A DNA stretch of 21,684 nucleotides from Entrophospora sp. SA101 (GCA_958430865.1 CAUDNR010002046.1:69513-91196); one strand, 5' to 3'; positions 9,662-20,042 are shown, counted from the stretch's first letter. The notes: generated by a model from the letters alone, not told the origin. Program-made: numbers and translations.

Positions 9662-11362
9662 TCATATAATAATGTCTTCTTCATAATTTAAAATTCTTTT
9701 AATATTTTTTTTTTTGCTATTCCAACCAAATTCTAAAGATTTTAAAATTCCATAATCAACAAAATTCTCATAAATTTTAACAAAACCATCTTGACAAATT
9801 CCTTCATCAAACCAAAATTTCAAAGTAATTTTTTTTCTATTTCTAATTTTACAAAGTTCACAAAAGATTTTAAATCCATCAAGAGAAATTGTCCAATTAC
9901 CGATCATATGTAGCTCTTTAAAAATATTTGAAGATAAATGACCTGCCAAAGAACTCAAAATCTGATTACCATCAAGGAAACAAAAGTTACTATGGTGAAA
10001 CTCTTGAACATATAAAATCTTTAAATATTTACAAGATCTCAAAATATTTTCAAAGTCTTCTTTCATTGATAAACCAAGAAAGTTGAGGTTGTCGTAAAAT
10101 ATCGTAAGCTTTTGAATTTTTGGACAATGAACAGGTATCGATTTGATATAACGCCAAGTACCGTTTAGAAATTTGTTTGATTCTATTCTTATAGTTTTCA
10201 TATTTCCTTTAGTTTTCTCTATTATTTTTGTACAAAATTTTAAATCCAAAGTTGTTCTGATATCGTTTTGATCACCAAAAACAAAAAGTTTCTCAAGATT
10301 TGGGAAACTTATTGAATCTAAAAATTCTAAACGCAAAGAAATTTCCACTATATCGATTACAAGTTTTCTTAAATTATTTAATCTATTTAAGTTATTTAAT
10401 TCAAAAACAAAATTTGATTTAAAATTCAAACTGATTAAAGTTTCTGAATGTTTTGAGATTGAATCATCAATTTCTTTAAATATAAAGAAAGAATCGTTTA
10501 ACAAATTAATTTCTTGCAAAGATTTTTGTGATTCTATAAGGTTTTTAATTTCTGGTCTATTATTAATAATCACATAATGACAAAATTTTATTGTTAATAT
10601 CTTAATATCATGAAACATTCTTGAGATCTTTCTTAAAATCGAAGGTGATAAATCATTCCAAACCTTTAAATGGTAAACTTTGTATGTTAAATTGATTGAA
10701 TTGTTATTTTTGTCACTATTAACATTACCATTGCTAACATTACTAAGCTCATCACCACTAATGCTAATACTCTTAACATCATTAATATTGCTAGAAATGT
10801 CAAGATCACCAATACTACAGTTTCCTTCTCCATTATTATTAATATTAATATTAATATTAATATTATTAAATATATCATCAATATTTTTTATTTCAAAAAA
10901 TTTTAGACGGCATTTTTTTAGAAACACTTTTAACAATTCATCTGAAACTATTGTGGATTTATGAATGGTCATAAATCTTCTCCCACAAGTATTAATACTA
11001 TAATCAATATCATATATATCTTGAACAGATAATATTTGACAGTAACTGAGATAGTCAAAAAATGGAACTACTTCTGTTTCTTTTGTTAATGATGGTGACG
11101 ATGATGATGATAAGATTGAATAATCAAAATTTATAATAATCCCCGAATTCTTTATATTTCTTTTTGAATCTTCAGGTAAACAGTAATAAATTGTTCGTGA
11201 AATTAATAACCAATGTTCATTTTTTATATTTTGAAAGGGATCTCTCCAAAGAATCTTTACTGCTATCTGACACCACTTTCTATTGACGAATAGACATGAT
11301 AATAATGTTTTTTTATCTTCTGATAAATATTCCAAGATTCTATAGATACAATCTTGGTTCAT
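9662..11362 (-). CDS. F-box protein with leucine-rich region (Glomeromycotina-type family)
   Basis: F-box proteins recruit substrates to SCF (Skp1-cullin) ubiquitin ligases. This single-exon gene gives 566 residues from the ATG at 11362. The F-box occupies about residues 2-45 (CIYRILEYL, then TLLSCLFVNRKWCQIAVKILWRDP), the arrangement found at the extreme N-terminus of this fungal family. The rest is Leu/Ile/Asn-rich with irregular leucine-rich repeats (for example LNNLRKLVIDIVEI and CKYLKILYVQEF), presumably the substrate-binding side. An in-frame ATG at 11410 would add 16 residues, and the open frame runs further upstream only through a GTG; 11362 is preferred because it puts the F-box at the N-terminus. 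Around residues 195-210 (about 10815-10865) an ATT/ATA-type microsatellite encodes alternating Asn-Ile, a likely length-variable insert. The target is unknown. The gene faces away from the ABC transporter's 3' end, 1.2 kb to its right. Confidence 0.85.
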   Translation of the reverse strand: MNQDCIYRILEYLSEDKKTLLSCLFVNRKWCQIAVKILWRDPFQNIKNEHWLLISRTIYYCLPEDSKRNIKNSGIIINFDYSILSSSSSPSLTKETEVVPFFDYLSYCQILSVQDIYDIDYSINTCGRRFMTIHKSTIVSDELLKVFLKKCRLKFFEIKNIDDIFNNININININNNGEGNCSIGDLDISSNINDVKSISISGDELSNVSNGNVNSDKNNNSINLTYKVYHLKVWNDLSPSILRKISRMFHDIKILTIKFCHYVIINNRPEIKNLIESQKSLQEINLLNDSFFIFKEIDDSISKHSETLISLNFKSNFVFELNNLNRLNNLRKLVIDIVEISLRLEFLDSISFPNLEKLFVFGDQNDIRTTLDLKFCTKIIEKTKGNMKTIRIESNKFLNGTWRYIKSIPVHCPKIQKLTIFYDNLNFLGLSMKEDFENILRSCKYLKILYVQEFHHSNFCFLDGNQILSSLAGHLSSNIFKELHMIGNWTISLDGFKIFCELCKIRNRKKITLKFWFDEGICQDGFVKIYENFVDYGILKSLEFGWNSKKKNIKRILNYEEDIII

Positions 11363-12538
11363 TTTTTTTTTCAGTGAAATTTTTTTTAATTTTTTATGTG
11401 CTCTCACCATTTCATTAAGCGAAATTTGTGCAACACAAAAAAAGCTCACGAGATGCTTGCCTAGACATTTATTGTAATGAATCTAACCATGAAAGTAATT
11501 GAAAATCAATAGTTGGTTTTCTTTGTGAAAAAGATGGAAAAACTGGAAAGTGGTAAACATTTAGAATTGATTTACCAGAGAGGTTTATATTGATTTAATT
11601 AATAGACAAACCTTGATAAACCAAGCAAGTTAATTATCAATTAATTATAATATCGAGCAACTGAATAAATTCCAACGACAAGGGAAAAGAAGAAAAAATG
11701 CATTTAAAACTCTTTAAAAATTCTTTGACTTAAGAACAGAAAAATATATTCAAAATTTTTATTACAAATAAACATTCGATTTCACTTTCAATTTCGTCTC
11801 TCCAAAGTAAATAGATACCATTCATTACCTCATCGTAGGTAAAATAAAAACGTAAAAAATTCTAATTATCATTATATAAATAAGCTTTCTAATTTTTAAA
11901 ATCAGTTGAATATAATCTCAAAGATAAAGAAACATTATGAAGGGTGGAGATATAGCTGCCGTTTATAATAATAAAAGACAAGCGATGGTGATTTATTTGT
12001 AAAAGAGGAGGAGAAGAAGGAGAAGAAGAAAAGAAGATGATTATTAAAAATTAAAAAGAATATCTTTTAAAATAAAATTAGAAAAAGGAAAATATTTTGT
12101 TTCCTTTATTGTTATTTTTTATTTTATATGCTCGTCAACAAAACTTTTACATATTCACCATGTGCATATGACTAGTGTTCTTTGTGACAATTTCAAATGT
12201 TCGCGACAATTACTATTACTATTATTTATATCGTTGAAAAATTTACGTGTAATTTTTTATTTAGAAAGGATCTATCGGGTAAATGAATATTTTGTGTCCT
12301 CTTTCTATCCTTTATTGTTATATTGCTATCGAGTATTATTTCGAACGTTACACGTGACACAATATTTTTATATTTTTTAATTATATATTTTATTATTTAT
12401 TATTAATATTATTATTATTGTTATTATTTATTAGTATTATATAAATTATAAAACTTAAATCTTAAAAAAATCTTCCAAAAACAAAAATAAAAAAATTATG
12501 ATTTTACAAATAAAATTTCTAAATTTTTAAAATTGTAA
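11363..12538. other. Intergenic region: F-box promoter side and ABC transporter 3' side
   Basis: This 1.18-kb A/T-rich region lies upstream of the F-box gene and downstream of the ABC gene. It contains a short hairpin at about 11549-11575 (TGGTAAA ... TTTACCA), a purine-only tract at about 12001-12040 (GGAGGAGAAGAAGG-type), a CACGTG at 12351-12356 and a TTATTA-rich run at about 12385-12440. No conserved coding sequence and no tRNA-like fold were recognised. Confidence 0.6.
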
Positions 12539-14598
12539 TTAACTTGCTTGATTTGTCAAGGTTTGTCTATTCACTAAATCGTAATATAAACCTTTCTGAG
12601 AAATCAATTCTGAATGTTTGCCACTTTCCACAATTTTACCTTTCTTACATACTAATATCAAATCAGCATTTTGTATTGTTGATAATCTGTGCGCAATAGT
12701 TAAGGTCGTACGACCTTTACTTGCTTTATCTAATGCAACTTGAACAACCTTTTCACTTTCCGAATCTAAAGCTGATGTTGCTTCGTCAAGTAACAATAAT
12801 TTTGGTGATCGTATCAATGCTCTTGCGATTGCAACTCTTTGTTTTTGCCCACCGCTTAATTGTGTTCCTTTTTCTCCAGTTTTTGTGTCATATTTATCTG
12901 TCAAACTCATAATGAAATCGTGTATGTTAGCACCTTTTGCTGCATTTTCAATCTCATCTTGCGATGCACCTTCTTTGCCATATGCAATATTTTCTCCAAT
13001 AGTTAAATCAAATAATATGGGCTCTTGTCCAACTAGGGCCAAATTTGATCTCAAGTATTCTAAATTCCAAGTTTTGACGTCAACCTTTTCAACTTCAACA
13101 GATCCTGAATTGACATCATAAAATCTCAACAATAATGATACAACTGTTGATTTACCGCTTCCAGACGATCCTACTAAAGCTATTGTTTTCCCTGCGTCAA
13201 CTGACATATCTAAACCTTTTAATATTTTTATGTCTGGTCTCGCTGGATAATTAAAATGCACATCTTTAATTGTTGATTCTCCTGTAACAGGCGTTGGGCG
13301 ATCTTTACCCTCGCTATCAGTTGCATCAATTTTTGATTTACGATCAATTATTTCGAATATCGAGATGGCTGCTACTTTAGCATTTGCAGTATTTGGTGCA
13401 AAAGAACTCATTTGACCAACAGCAACAGCAGAAAAAATAACAACGAATAAAACTCTAAACATTGTTTCTGTAGTATATTCTCCGCTAATGATCAACCTTG
13501 AACCATACCAAAAAGCTAATGACCAAATGAAATATACGAAACCCTGTGACGCACCAAAGCCAAAGCCAACAAGTGTTGAACCTTTGATAGCAATTTTATG
13601 TGGTTCTCTAAGCGCATCAATAAACCTATTTTTAAATGTCTCTTCTCTTGACAAAGATGCTATTGTCCTCATGTTAGATACACTTTGTTGTACAATTTGT
13701 CCTGTTGATTCATATGCTTTACTTGTCTAATCATAAATATATATACAAATAGAATGGAAATTTATTAATAATTTAGTATTGATTTAAAATATTAACACAA
13801 TGAATCTCGATTTAGCGGATACTAATTAAAAATCTCGGTTTTACGGATAAAGTTCAAAAGACGGTCCCATAATAAACCTTAATAAAAACCTTCTCGATAT
13901 AGTGGATATCTCGGTTTAACGAATTTTTGGAAAACTTTTCCTAATCGCCAAACTATCCGCTAAATCGAGATTCACTGTGTAGATGTAAAAATAATGATGA
14001 TGATGATAATAAACAATGTTAATTACCTTTGTACCAAAACCCGCAAGAGCTTTAAATTCCAAGTAACCAGCAATTGCGATGATTGGCGAGGCGGCTAAAA
14101 TTACTAATGTAAGCTTCCAACCGAAATAAAATGCAATTCCCTTTGAAAGCAAAATAATAATACTCGAATCAATTAATCAATAATAAAATTATATTTTTCC
14201 CCAAAAAATATAAAATAAAAATACTTACTAAACCAAGAACCAAATTAGTGGCGTTTTGTATTATACTGCCCATCAAACTACCAGTTAAACCCTCAACTTT
14301 TGAAGCGTCAACGGCTAACTTGGAAGTTAAAACACCTGTTCCATTTTTTTCATCATCGAAAAAGGCAACTTCTTGTTTGACAAGTGATGTGAATGTCATG
14401 ATACGTAGACGTTTTGTCAATTTTTCAGCTGATAATGAAAATAATGCTATTTGACAAAAGTTTGCTAATCCCGCTACTAATGCAAGGACTGCAAACATTG
14501 ATGCCCAAAAATTTGCTTTACTTCTAAGTCCATCAGGACTAAATATAAAACATATAATGTTAATTAGTTAAAATCGCTTTTTTTTTTAAAAAAAAAAT

Positions 14599-14629
<31 letters not shown>

Positions 14630-17482
14630 TACTTATCTATCAACTTACTCATCAGTTCTAGAAAATACTTCCAAGATTGAAGAAAACACCAAGGCAAATA
14701 AAGGCATGACTGATCCAGTAAATATAGCACCAATAGAACCGGGAACTATTAAGTACCATTCTGATTTATTTAAATTAAATACTCTGCCTAAAGGTGTTTT
14801 TTGTTTTAACTTTTCCAATCTATCTTTTTCGATTTCTTCGTCAGTAAGTTTAACTGATTTAGTGGTAGATGCTTTGGTCGTAAGACGTTTCAGATTTAAT
14901 TTATTTGAGTTGTCGTCAATTATAACAGAAGTCTCATCTTCTTCTGTTGGTTGGGTACTTAAATCTTCACTACTATCATCATCATCATCATCATCATCTT
15001 CAATTTCACCTTTCGCATCTTTTTTTCCCTTGTGATGAGATTTTTTTAATTCTTGTGCCTTAACTAATCCATAATATAGTCCACCTCTTTCAATCAATTC
15101 GTCATGCTTACCAATTTCTTTAATTTCACCTTTTGACATTACAACGATTTTATCAGCATTTTTGATTGTTGATAAACGATGAGCTATAACAATTGTAGTA
15201 CGGTTTGTTGAGGCTTTATCAAGCGCTTCTTGTACGAGTCCTTCAGATTCAGTGTCAAGAGCAGAAGTGGCTTCATCAAGTAAAAGGATAGGAGGGTTTT
15301 TGATTAAAGCTCTTGCAATTGCAAGTCTTTGTTTTTGACCACCTGAGATCAAAGAGCCTTTTTCACCGACCAAAGTATCATATTTATTGGGCAATTCATC
15401 AATGAAATCATGAGCATTTGATCTCTTACAAACTTCAATTATTTCATCTAGGCTAGGTTCTTTAGCATCATCAGGATCAGCACCCCAAATGATATTTTGT
15501 TTGATAGTTTCTGGAAATAAAACGGGTTCTTGACCAACCATACCAATTTGAGTTCTTAACGATTTGATATTTATGTCTTTGATTTTGATGCCGTCAAATA
15601 AAATTTCACCCTCCAACGGATCATAAAATCTTTCAATTAGACCGACTATAGTTGATTTTCCTGAGCCAGATGAACCAACCAAAGCAACAGTTTGGCCAGG
15701 TTCAATTGTCAAATTAAAATCTTTTAAGACTTGTATATCTGGTCTTGACGGATAAGAAAAACTGATATTTTTAAATTCGATGAAACCTTTAAGCTCAGAT
15801 TTGGCAAATTTTTTGCCTTTGTCGGCAGATGAATCGATCTTTGGTACTCTATCTATTATCTTGTAGATTTTTGCAGCAGCACCAAGTGCATTGCTAACTG
15901 ATGCGAGATATGGAGCTGCGTTACCAATTGAAAATGCTAAAAAGAAGCCATATAAATATAGATTAAAAATGATATTTATAAATGTGATTTTATAATTAAA
16001 TAATATATATTTATATAACTTACCACCAATCATGACAGCAAAAAATGCATTTAAAATATCACCACCATTTTCTTCGCCATTAACGATCAAAATACTACCA
16101 TACCAAAAAGCTAAGCCATAACTACCAAACATTGCAATTAACATGAAACCCATTCCTAAGCCATTCACAATTGACTTTCTTTTACCAAATTTATATGCTA
16201 TTTCAAGTTTTGAGATGTAACGTTGTATTTCACGCTGTTCACCACCAAATGCCACTACTGTTCTAATCCCGGATAATACTTGTTCTGCAACACCACCTGC
16301 TGCAGCATATGCGTCTAAATGTGAAAAATGAACGTTTAATTTCATTTATTAATTCATATAAACATATAAAGTTGTTATTACATATATATTGATGATTTTT
16401 GTTTTACCTTGACCTTCTGATGCATCGCTAGATAAAGATTTTGATATGACAACACCAGAAATTGCAAGAAGTGGAAGTACAGAACAAAGCACGAGTGTTA
16501 ATTTCCATACTATAAAAAAGATCAAAAGATTAAACTTCTTTATCTTTGTTTCTTCTTTTTTATATTATTATTATTTACCTTTAACTAAAGCAACAATAAA
16601 ACCTCCAATGAAACAAGTGAATTGTTGAATTATGAATCCTACTTTTTCAGACATGCCTTCTTGTAATATACTAATATCACCTGAAACACGTGTAGTTATA
16701 TCACCAGTTGATGTATCATCAAAAAATTCGATATCTTGATGAATAATTGATGAATAAAATAATGTACGAATTCTCTAAAAATAATTTAAAAAAATTAAAA
16801 AGAATATCATAAAAATATCATCATCATCATCATTATCATCATTACATATGTTTACCTTTGTTTGTCTTTCGCCGGTGATTATCCAAAAGCACATTTGTAA
16901 GTTAGCACATACAAAAATGGAACAACCAAGAGCTATGAAATAAAATGCATAAGTTTTAACACCGTCTTCTAATTTATTCACAGCTCCATCAGCTGGTTGT
17001 CCTGTGTTAATTGCCAGATTGTAATCAAGAAAGGTTTGTATAAAACCAGAAAATATTATGGACATTACTGGAATTGCTATACCATTACCAAGAGCACCTA
17101 TAGTACCAGCGAACATAAACAATATATCCGATGGAGTAGCAAATCTAAATAGTTTAATTAAAGGTACAGTTTCAGCTTTTTCCTTTTTTTTTGTTGCAGA
17201 TTTTCTTTTGTTCTTTTTATCATTGTCACTGTCATTTATTTTTTTTTCGTTAATTGAAGAAGAAGGACCATCTGATTCTTTATTTTGTGGCGGTAATTCA
17301 TCCATTATGGAAAAATCGACTACTTCATTTTGCGATTTTTCTTTTTCTTTTTCTTTTTCTGTCATCGTTGTTGCTGTTATTGTTGTTGTAGTTTCTTCTC
17401 CAGTTAATAATATACTTGACAATTTTTCTTTATCGCCGTCATCATCATTATTATTATTATTATTATTATTATCCGAAGACAT
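12539..17482 (-). CDS. ABCB (MDR/P-glycoprotein) full transporter
   Basis: Eight exons join in phase (transcription order): 17482-16856, 16774-16579, 16509-16408, 16314-16024, 15936-14649, 14538-14229, 14140-14027 and 13726-12539, giving 1371 residues, the usual full-transporter size. The order is TMD1-NBD1-linker-TMD2-NBD2. NBD1 has Walker A GSSGSGKST at 493-501, signature ISGGQ at 602-606 and Walker B LLLD-E (D626, E627). NBD2 has Walker A at 1162-1170, LSGGQ at 1266-1270 and D1290/E1291. Both catalytic sites look intact, so ATP-driven export is expected. The first 110 residues are hydrophilic, with poly-Asn, Asp and Lys/Glu runs, and the linker after NBD1 carries an eight-Asp run encoded by an ATC-type microsatellite (about 14978-14998). 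Substrates cannot be read from sequence: drugs, lipids, or pheromone-like peptides as for Ste6 are all possible. Exon 5 alone holds NBD1, the linker and the start of TMD2. One intron (13727-14026) hosts a MITE. Confidence 0.95.
13795..13980. mobile_element. pogo/Tigger-like MITE in ABC transporter intron
   Basis: Terminal inverted repeats at 13795-13821 and 13954-13980 match at 26 of 27 bases and contain CTCGATTTAGCGGAT. Inside are further degenerate copies of the same approximately 15-bp motif (about 13833-13848, 13892-13907 and 13909-13924: CTCGGTTTTACGGAT, CTCGATATAGTGGAT, CTCGGTTTAACGAAT). This is the end structure of pogo/Tigger-class (Tc1/mariner superfamily) elements. TA dinucleotides at 13793-13794 and 13980-13981 could be the target duplication if the ends slip by one base. 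At 186 bp there is no room for a transposase, so it is non-autonomous. It sits wholly inside an intron and leaves the splice sites intact. Confidence 0.8.
14601..14630. repeat. AT dinucleotide microsatellite in ABC transporter intron
   Basis: An almost uninterrupted (AT)n tract lies in the intron between exons 5 and 6, next to A and T homopolymers at about 14579-14597. It is likely polymorphic in length and has no expected coding effect. Confidence 0.7.
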
Positions 17483-17933
17483 TATTATTATTGTTGTAGT
17501 TATAATTGTGAATTTATTTTGTCGTGATGAAATTGGTAGCTAATCTAAAAAAAGTTTTTATTTGAGGAAAAAATGATGAACATAAAAAATGGTTTATTTA
17601 TAATGAATTGAAATTAATTGACTAAATATCTACTTTAATGAAGTATCTAATTAATACTGCGTTTATTATAACCTGTTTTAACCCGAACAAATATTTGATT
17701 CATGTCAAATTCCATTATTTACGTGTTTTAATTAATTAATGTAACCAACCCTGCCCAAAAAAATCTGGATCTGCGATCAGATTAACCGTATTTTTTTTAC
17801 ATTACTTACCAAATTAAGAGGTTTATTTATTATTATGTTTTTTTTTAATCAATATTAATTAATGATGATATAATTAAGTACTTTTTAATCGTAAAGAACT
17901 TTTAAAACGCCAATTTTTAATTTAAGAAAAAAC
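17483..17933. other. Upstream region of ABC transporter
   Basis: This stretch should hold the promoter and 5' UTR of the ABC gene, which is read leftward. It is A/T-rich. A short segment at about 17747-17785 (ACCCTGCCC followed by AATCTGGATCTGCGATCAGATT, an imperfect palindrome) looks like the end of a small decayed transposon, but no partner end was found. No reading frame was supported. Confidence 0.5.
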
Positions 17934-17983
17934 TAGCCGATAAGTTTGAAGCTCGAGTCACGGACAATAAAACTTATCGGCTA
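17934..17983. repeat. Perfect 14-bp inverted repeat hairpin
   Basis: TAGCCGATAAGTTT (17934-17947) is exactly complementary to AAACTTATCGGCTA (17970-17983), with a 22-nt loop. A-rich sequence before and T-rich sequence after extend the stem to about 20 bp with a mismatch. The result is a compact foldback of about 60 bp, a possible minimal MITE. No host-gene function is evident. Confidence 0.7.
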
Positions 17984-18242
17984 ACTTTTTTTAAAATGAT
18001 ATAAAAATTACTTGTTTTAGCTGACCAATTTTTACTATATATAAGCAATTAATTAACGTTAAATTAAGAATAGATGAAAAGTCTGTGTTGAGTTTTTATA
18101 ATGGAAAGTCATATTTATTACAAAAAGCCTTGCAAATCTTGACCTAAGAAAATACAAATAAGGAAATCGTTTGCATAAAAAACTACGAATCTTTCTTATA
18201 TATAAAAAAAAAAAATAAAAATAAAAATAAAAATATATATAC

Positions 18243-18350
18243 ATATGTTGTATGTGAAATTGAAATATTATAGAGTGGGGTGAATTTCACATATGCAAAT
18301 TTGAATTTCACATATGTGAATTGCGAATTCATTTTTCACATACAACATAT
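18243..18350. mobile_element. 108-bp MITE-like foldback element
   Basis: A perfect 17-bp terminal inverted repeat, ATATGTTGTATGTGAAA at 18243-18259 and its complement at 18334-18350, bounds 108 bp. Inside, TGAATTTCACATATG is directly repeated at 18281-18295 and 18302-18316, and the second copy lies in the palindrome TTCACATATGTGAA (18307-18320). There is no coding capacity. The structure fits a tiny non-autonomous DNA element; the superfamily is not recognisable to me. Confidence 0.65.
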
Positions 18351-18504
18351 ATTAATATATTAACTTTAGTTTTACAAATAAATCATTTTCGTTTTTTGAA
18401 TAATTGGGTGGAATTAAAGAGTAAATGATTGGCGTGTATTTTAAAAAGGGAATATTGTTATTTATGACGATCTATTTAAGCATGATGTTGTGATACATGT
18501 CCGC

Positions 18505-18723
18505 TAAAATTTTATTTTCTGTTACGCTAAAGCAGATATAAACGATAATCACATTTGTTACATCTCGGAGTTTGAATTCGGGGTATATAACTCCTTCGAG
18601 ACTTGATTGAGTTTGCTTTGGCAAATGTGTATTCTTCTTGATAAATACTTATGCAAAAAAAAAGTTGTAATGGTGATCTTTTTAAATTCAAGTCATATCC
18701 GCGTAACTTGAAAAAATTTTATA
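18505..18723. repeat. Nested imperfect inverted repeats (approximately 220 bp)
   Basis: The outer arms, 18505-18540 and 18693-18723, share AAAATTTT, TTACGC and GATAT blocks in complementary order with small gaps. An inner pair, CACATTTG (18550-18557) and CAAATGTG (18622-18629), encloses a third imperfect stem (TCTCGGAGTT / AACTCCTTCGAGA). The whole could fold into one long hairpin. It may be a decayed foldback element; divergence between the arms is considerable. Confidence 0.45.
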
Positions 18724-18771
18724 ATAAAGGATGGAAGACGAATTCGAAGTCGTAAGAGGTATCTATTACTA

Positions 18772-18884
18772 TTCCCAAGTGTAGTCCTCCACTTCAAGTG
18801 AAGTTTATTTTCAAGTGTATTTTTCTACTATTTCCCTTCATTTAAAAATAATGTCTCGCTTGAAGTTCCTCTCTCACTTGGGAA
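18772..18884. repeat. MITE-like element with imperfect 28-bp terminal inverted repeats
   Basis: The left arm 18772-18800 begins TTCCCAAGTG and ends ACTTCAAGTG; the right arm 18857-18884 is its approximate complement (CGCTTGAAGTT ... CACTTGGGAA). The central blocks differ. The 113-bp size and lack of coding sequence suggest a small decayed DNA transposon. Confidence 0.55.
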
Positions 18885-19412
18885 GGATGTTTCTTCTTTT
18901 TTCTGTACATATGCGTATAAATTTATTTATCTCAGCATTGTCCATTTTTGTGGAAGTTTCCGATCATACAGATAAAAACACACCTTATTTTGATAAATGG
19001 ACGAGTTCCAATTTACCTCACGTAAGGTATTCACACATAAATAAATTACATGATAAAAAGTAAAATTTTTTAATTTAGGTTCACACATATCTACTTCCAT
19101 AATTATGCTGAGGCTACAAACGTATATAGTTATCATGGTAACCAGGAAATACAATTACATTTTCAGCTGCTACATACATCAGGATCTTTAAATTATAAAA
19201 TTTCATCGCGATGTAAAACGGGTACCATTGCACAACCTTATTTCAAGATGTGCAGCCTACCCAACATTGCAAACACATTGTTACATTGCAATTTATATTT
19301 AATATTAACATTTCGCATCGAATTTTATTGTATTAAAAATCAATAAAAATAAAATATATATATATAAATTCAATTTGAAAAAATTACATTTTTTATTAAC
19401 TATATAATATAA
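18885..19412. other. Intergenic stretch without recognised content
   Basis: No conserved frame was found. The direct repeat ACATTGCAA appears twice at about 19263-19291, and an AT-rich run precedes the ORF at 19413. One copy of a recurring GGAAATACAAT motif lies at 19145-19155. Confidence 0.4.
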
Positions 19413-19673
19413 TCATAAGCGACCATTCTGGTAGCACAAACTTCTAAACCATGCAATCACAGCCACCAACCAATCTGTGGTGGAAACCAACTTTCGAAAG
19501 AGTTCAAAGAAACTGGTACGATGAATCCACCTCCATCTATCCCCCACCTCTTCCCGTGATTCAACTATAAATTCTAATCCAGTCATAGTCAACAAATAAT
19601 ACCATTTTTCCACTGGAAAATATCCTTTTTGTACAGTTTGGTTCTGTCGCTTATGTAACCAACAATAATCCAT
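19413..19673 (-). CDS. Unrecognised 86-codon ORF in a locally GC-richer island
   Basis: From the ATG at 19673 (MDYCWLHKRQ) an open frame of 86 residues runs to 19413, with a stop just upstream. It is Trp-rich (for example GDRWRWIHRTS, TDWLVAVIAWF) and visibly less A/T-rich than its surroundings. A 10-bp inverted repeat, CATAAGCGAC (19414-19423) and GTCGCTTATG (19646-19655), flanks most of it, so the block may be an inserted element rather than a host gene. I do not recognise the product and saw no splice sites that extend it. It may be a relic or chance ORF. Confidence 0.25.
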   Translation of the reverse strand: MDYCWLHKRQNQTVQKGYFPVEKWYYLLTMTGLEFIVESREEVGDRWRWIHRTSFFELFRKLVSTTDWLVAVIAWFRSLCYQNGRL

Positions 19674-20042
19674 CACCAACTAAACAAATCGTTTCCCTAC
19701 TCACTGGTGTACTGTACCTAATTTCTAACCATATTTTTCACAAGTTTAATTAACTTCTTGACCTGCCATATTTATGGCATTACGATTTCTAAGAAATTAC
19801 CCAACCGAAAAAATGTCATTAATACATTTTTGGTTTTTGTAAAAATTTTCTACAGAGAGATTTGCATAATCTTACATACAAATGCACACAATAACTGATA
19901 AACTAATAATCAATATCTCGTGTAACTGAATTCAAATAACACGTCCAAATTAATTAATTTCATTCATTTGAAGAAGAGCCTTCAGTCCTATAATAGAAGA
20001 AAGTAATAATAATGAGAGGGGAGGAATTTTCTGCTGCTCATA

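Noticed and set aside
10680..10964. Leucine-rich plus-strand ORF opposite the F-box gene
   Set aside because: It is the antisense of an Asn/Ser-rich segment with microsatellites; the F-box frame explains the sequence.
11363..11449. Longer F-box reading frame beginning at 11449
   Set aside because: The first codon there is GTG, not ATG. The in-frame ATGs are at 11410 and 11362, and the F-box motif starts right after 11362.
11937..12002. 21-codon ORF MKGGDIAAVYNNKRQAMVIYL between the F-box and ABC genes
   Set aside because: It is very short, has no family match I know, and no convincing onward exon; it could be chance in a low-stop stretch.
17058..17543. 161-codon plus-strand ORF opposite the ABC N-terminus
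   Set aside because: It is the antisense shadow of the Asn/Asp/Lys-rich N-terminal exon, with Ser/Phe/Val runs from repeats and no motif.
18561..18610. Possible tRNA or Pol III B box (AGTTTGAATTC in a hairpin)
   Set aside because: No cloverleaf, A box or CCA-compatible acceptor stem could be drawn. The match to the B-box consensus is partial.
18815..19063. 82-codon plus-strand ORF after the foldback elements
   Set aside because: It starts inside a palindromic element, has no recognisable motif and has background base composition.
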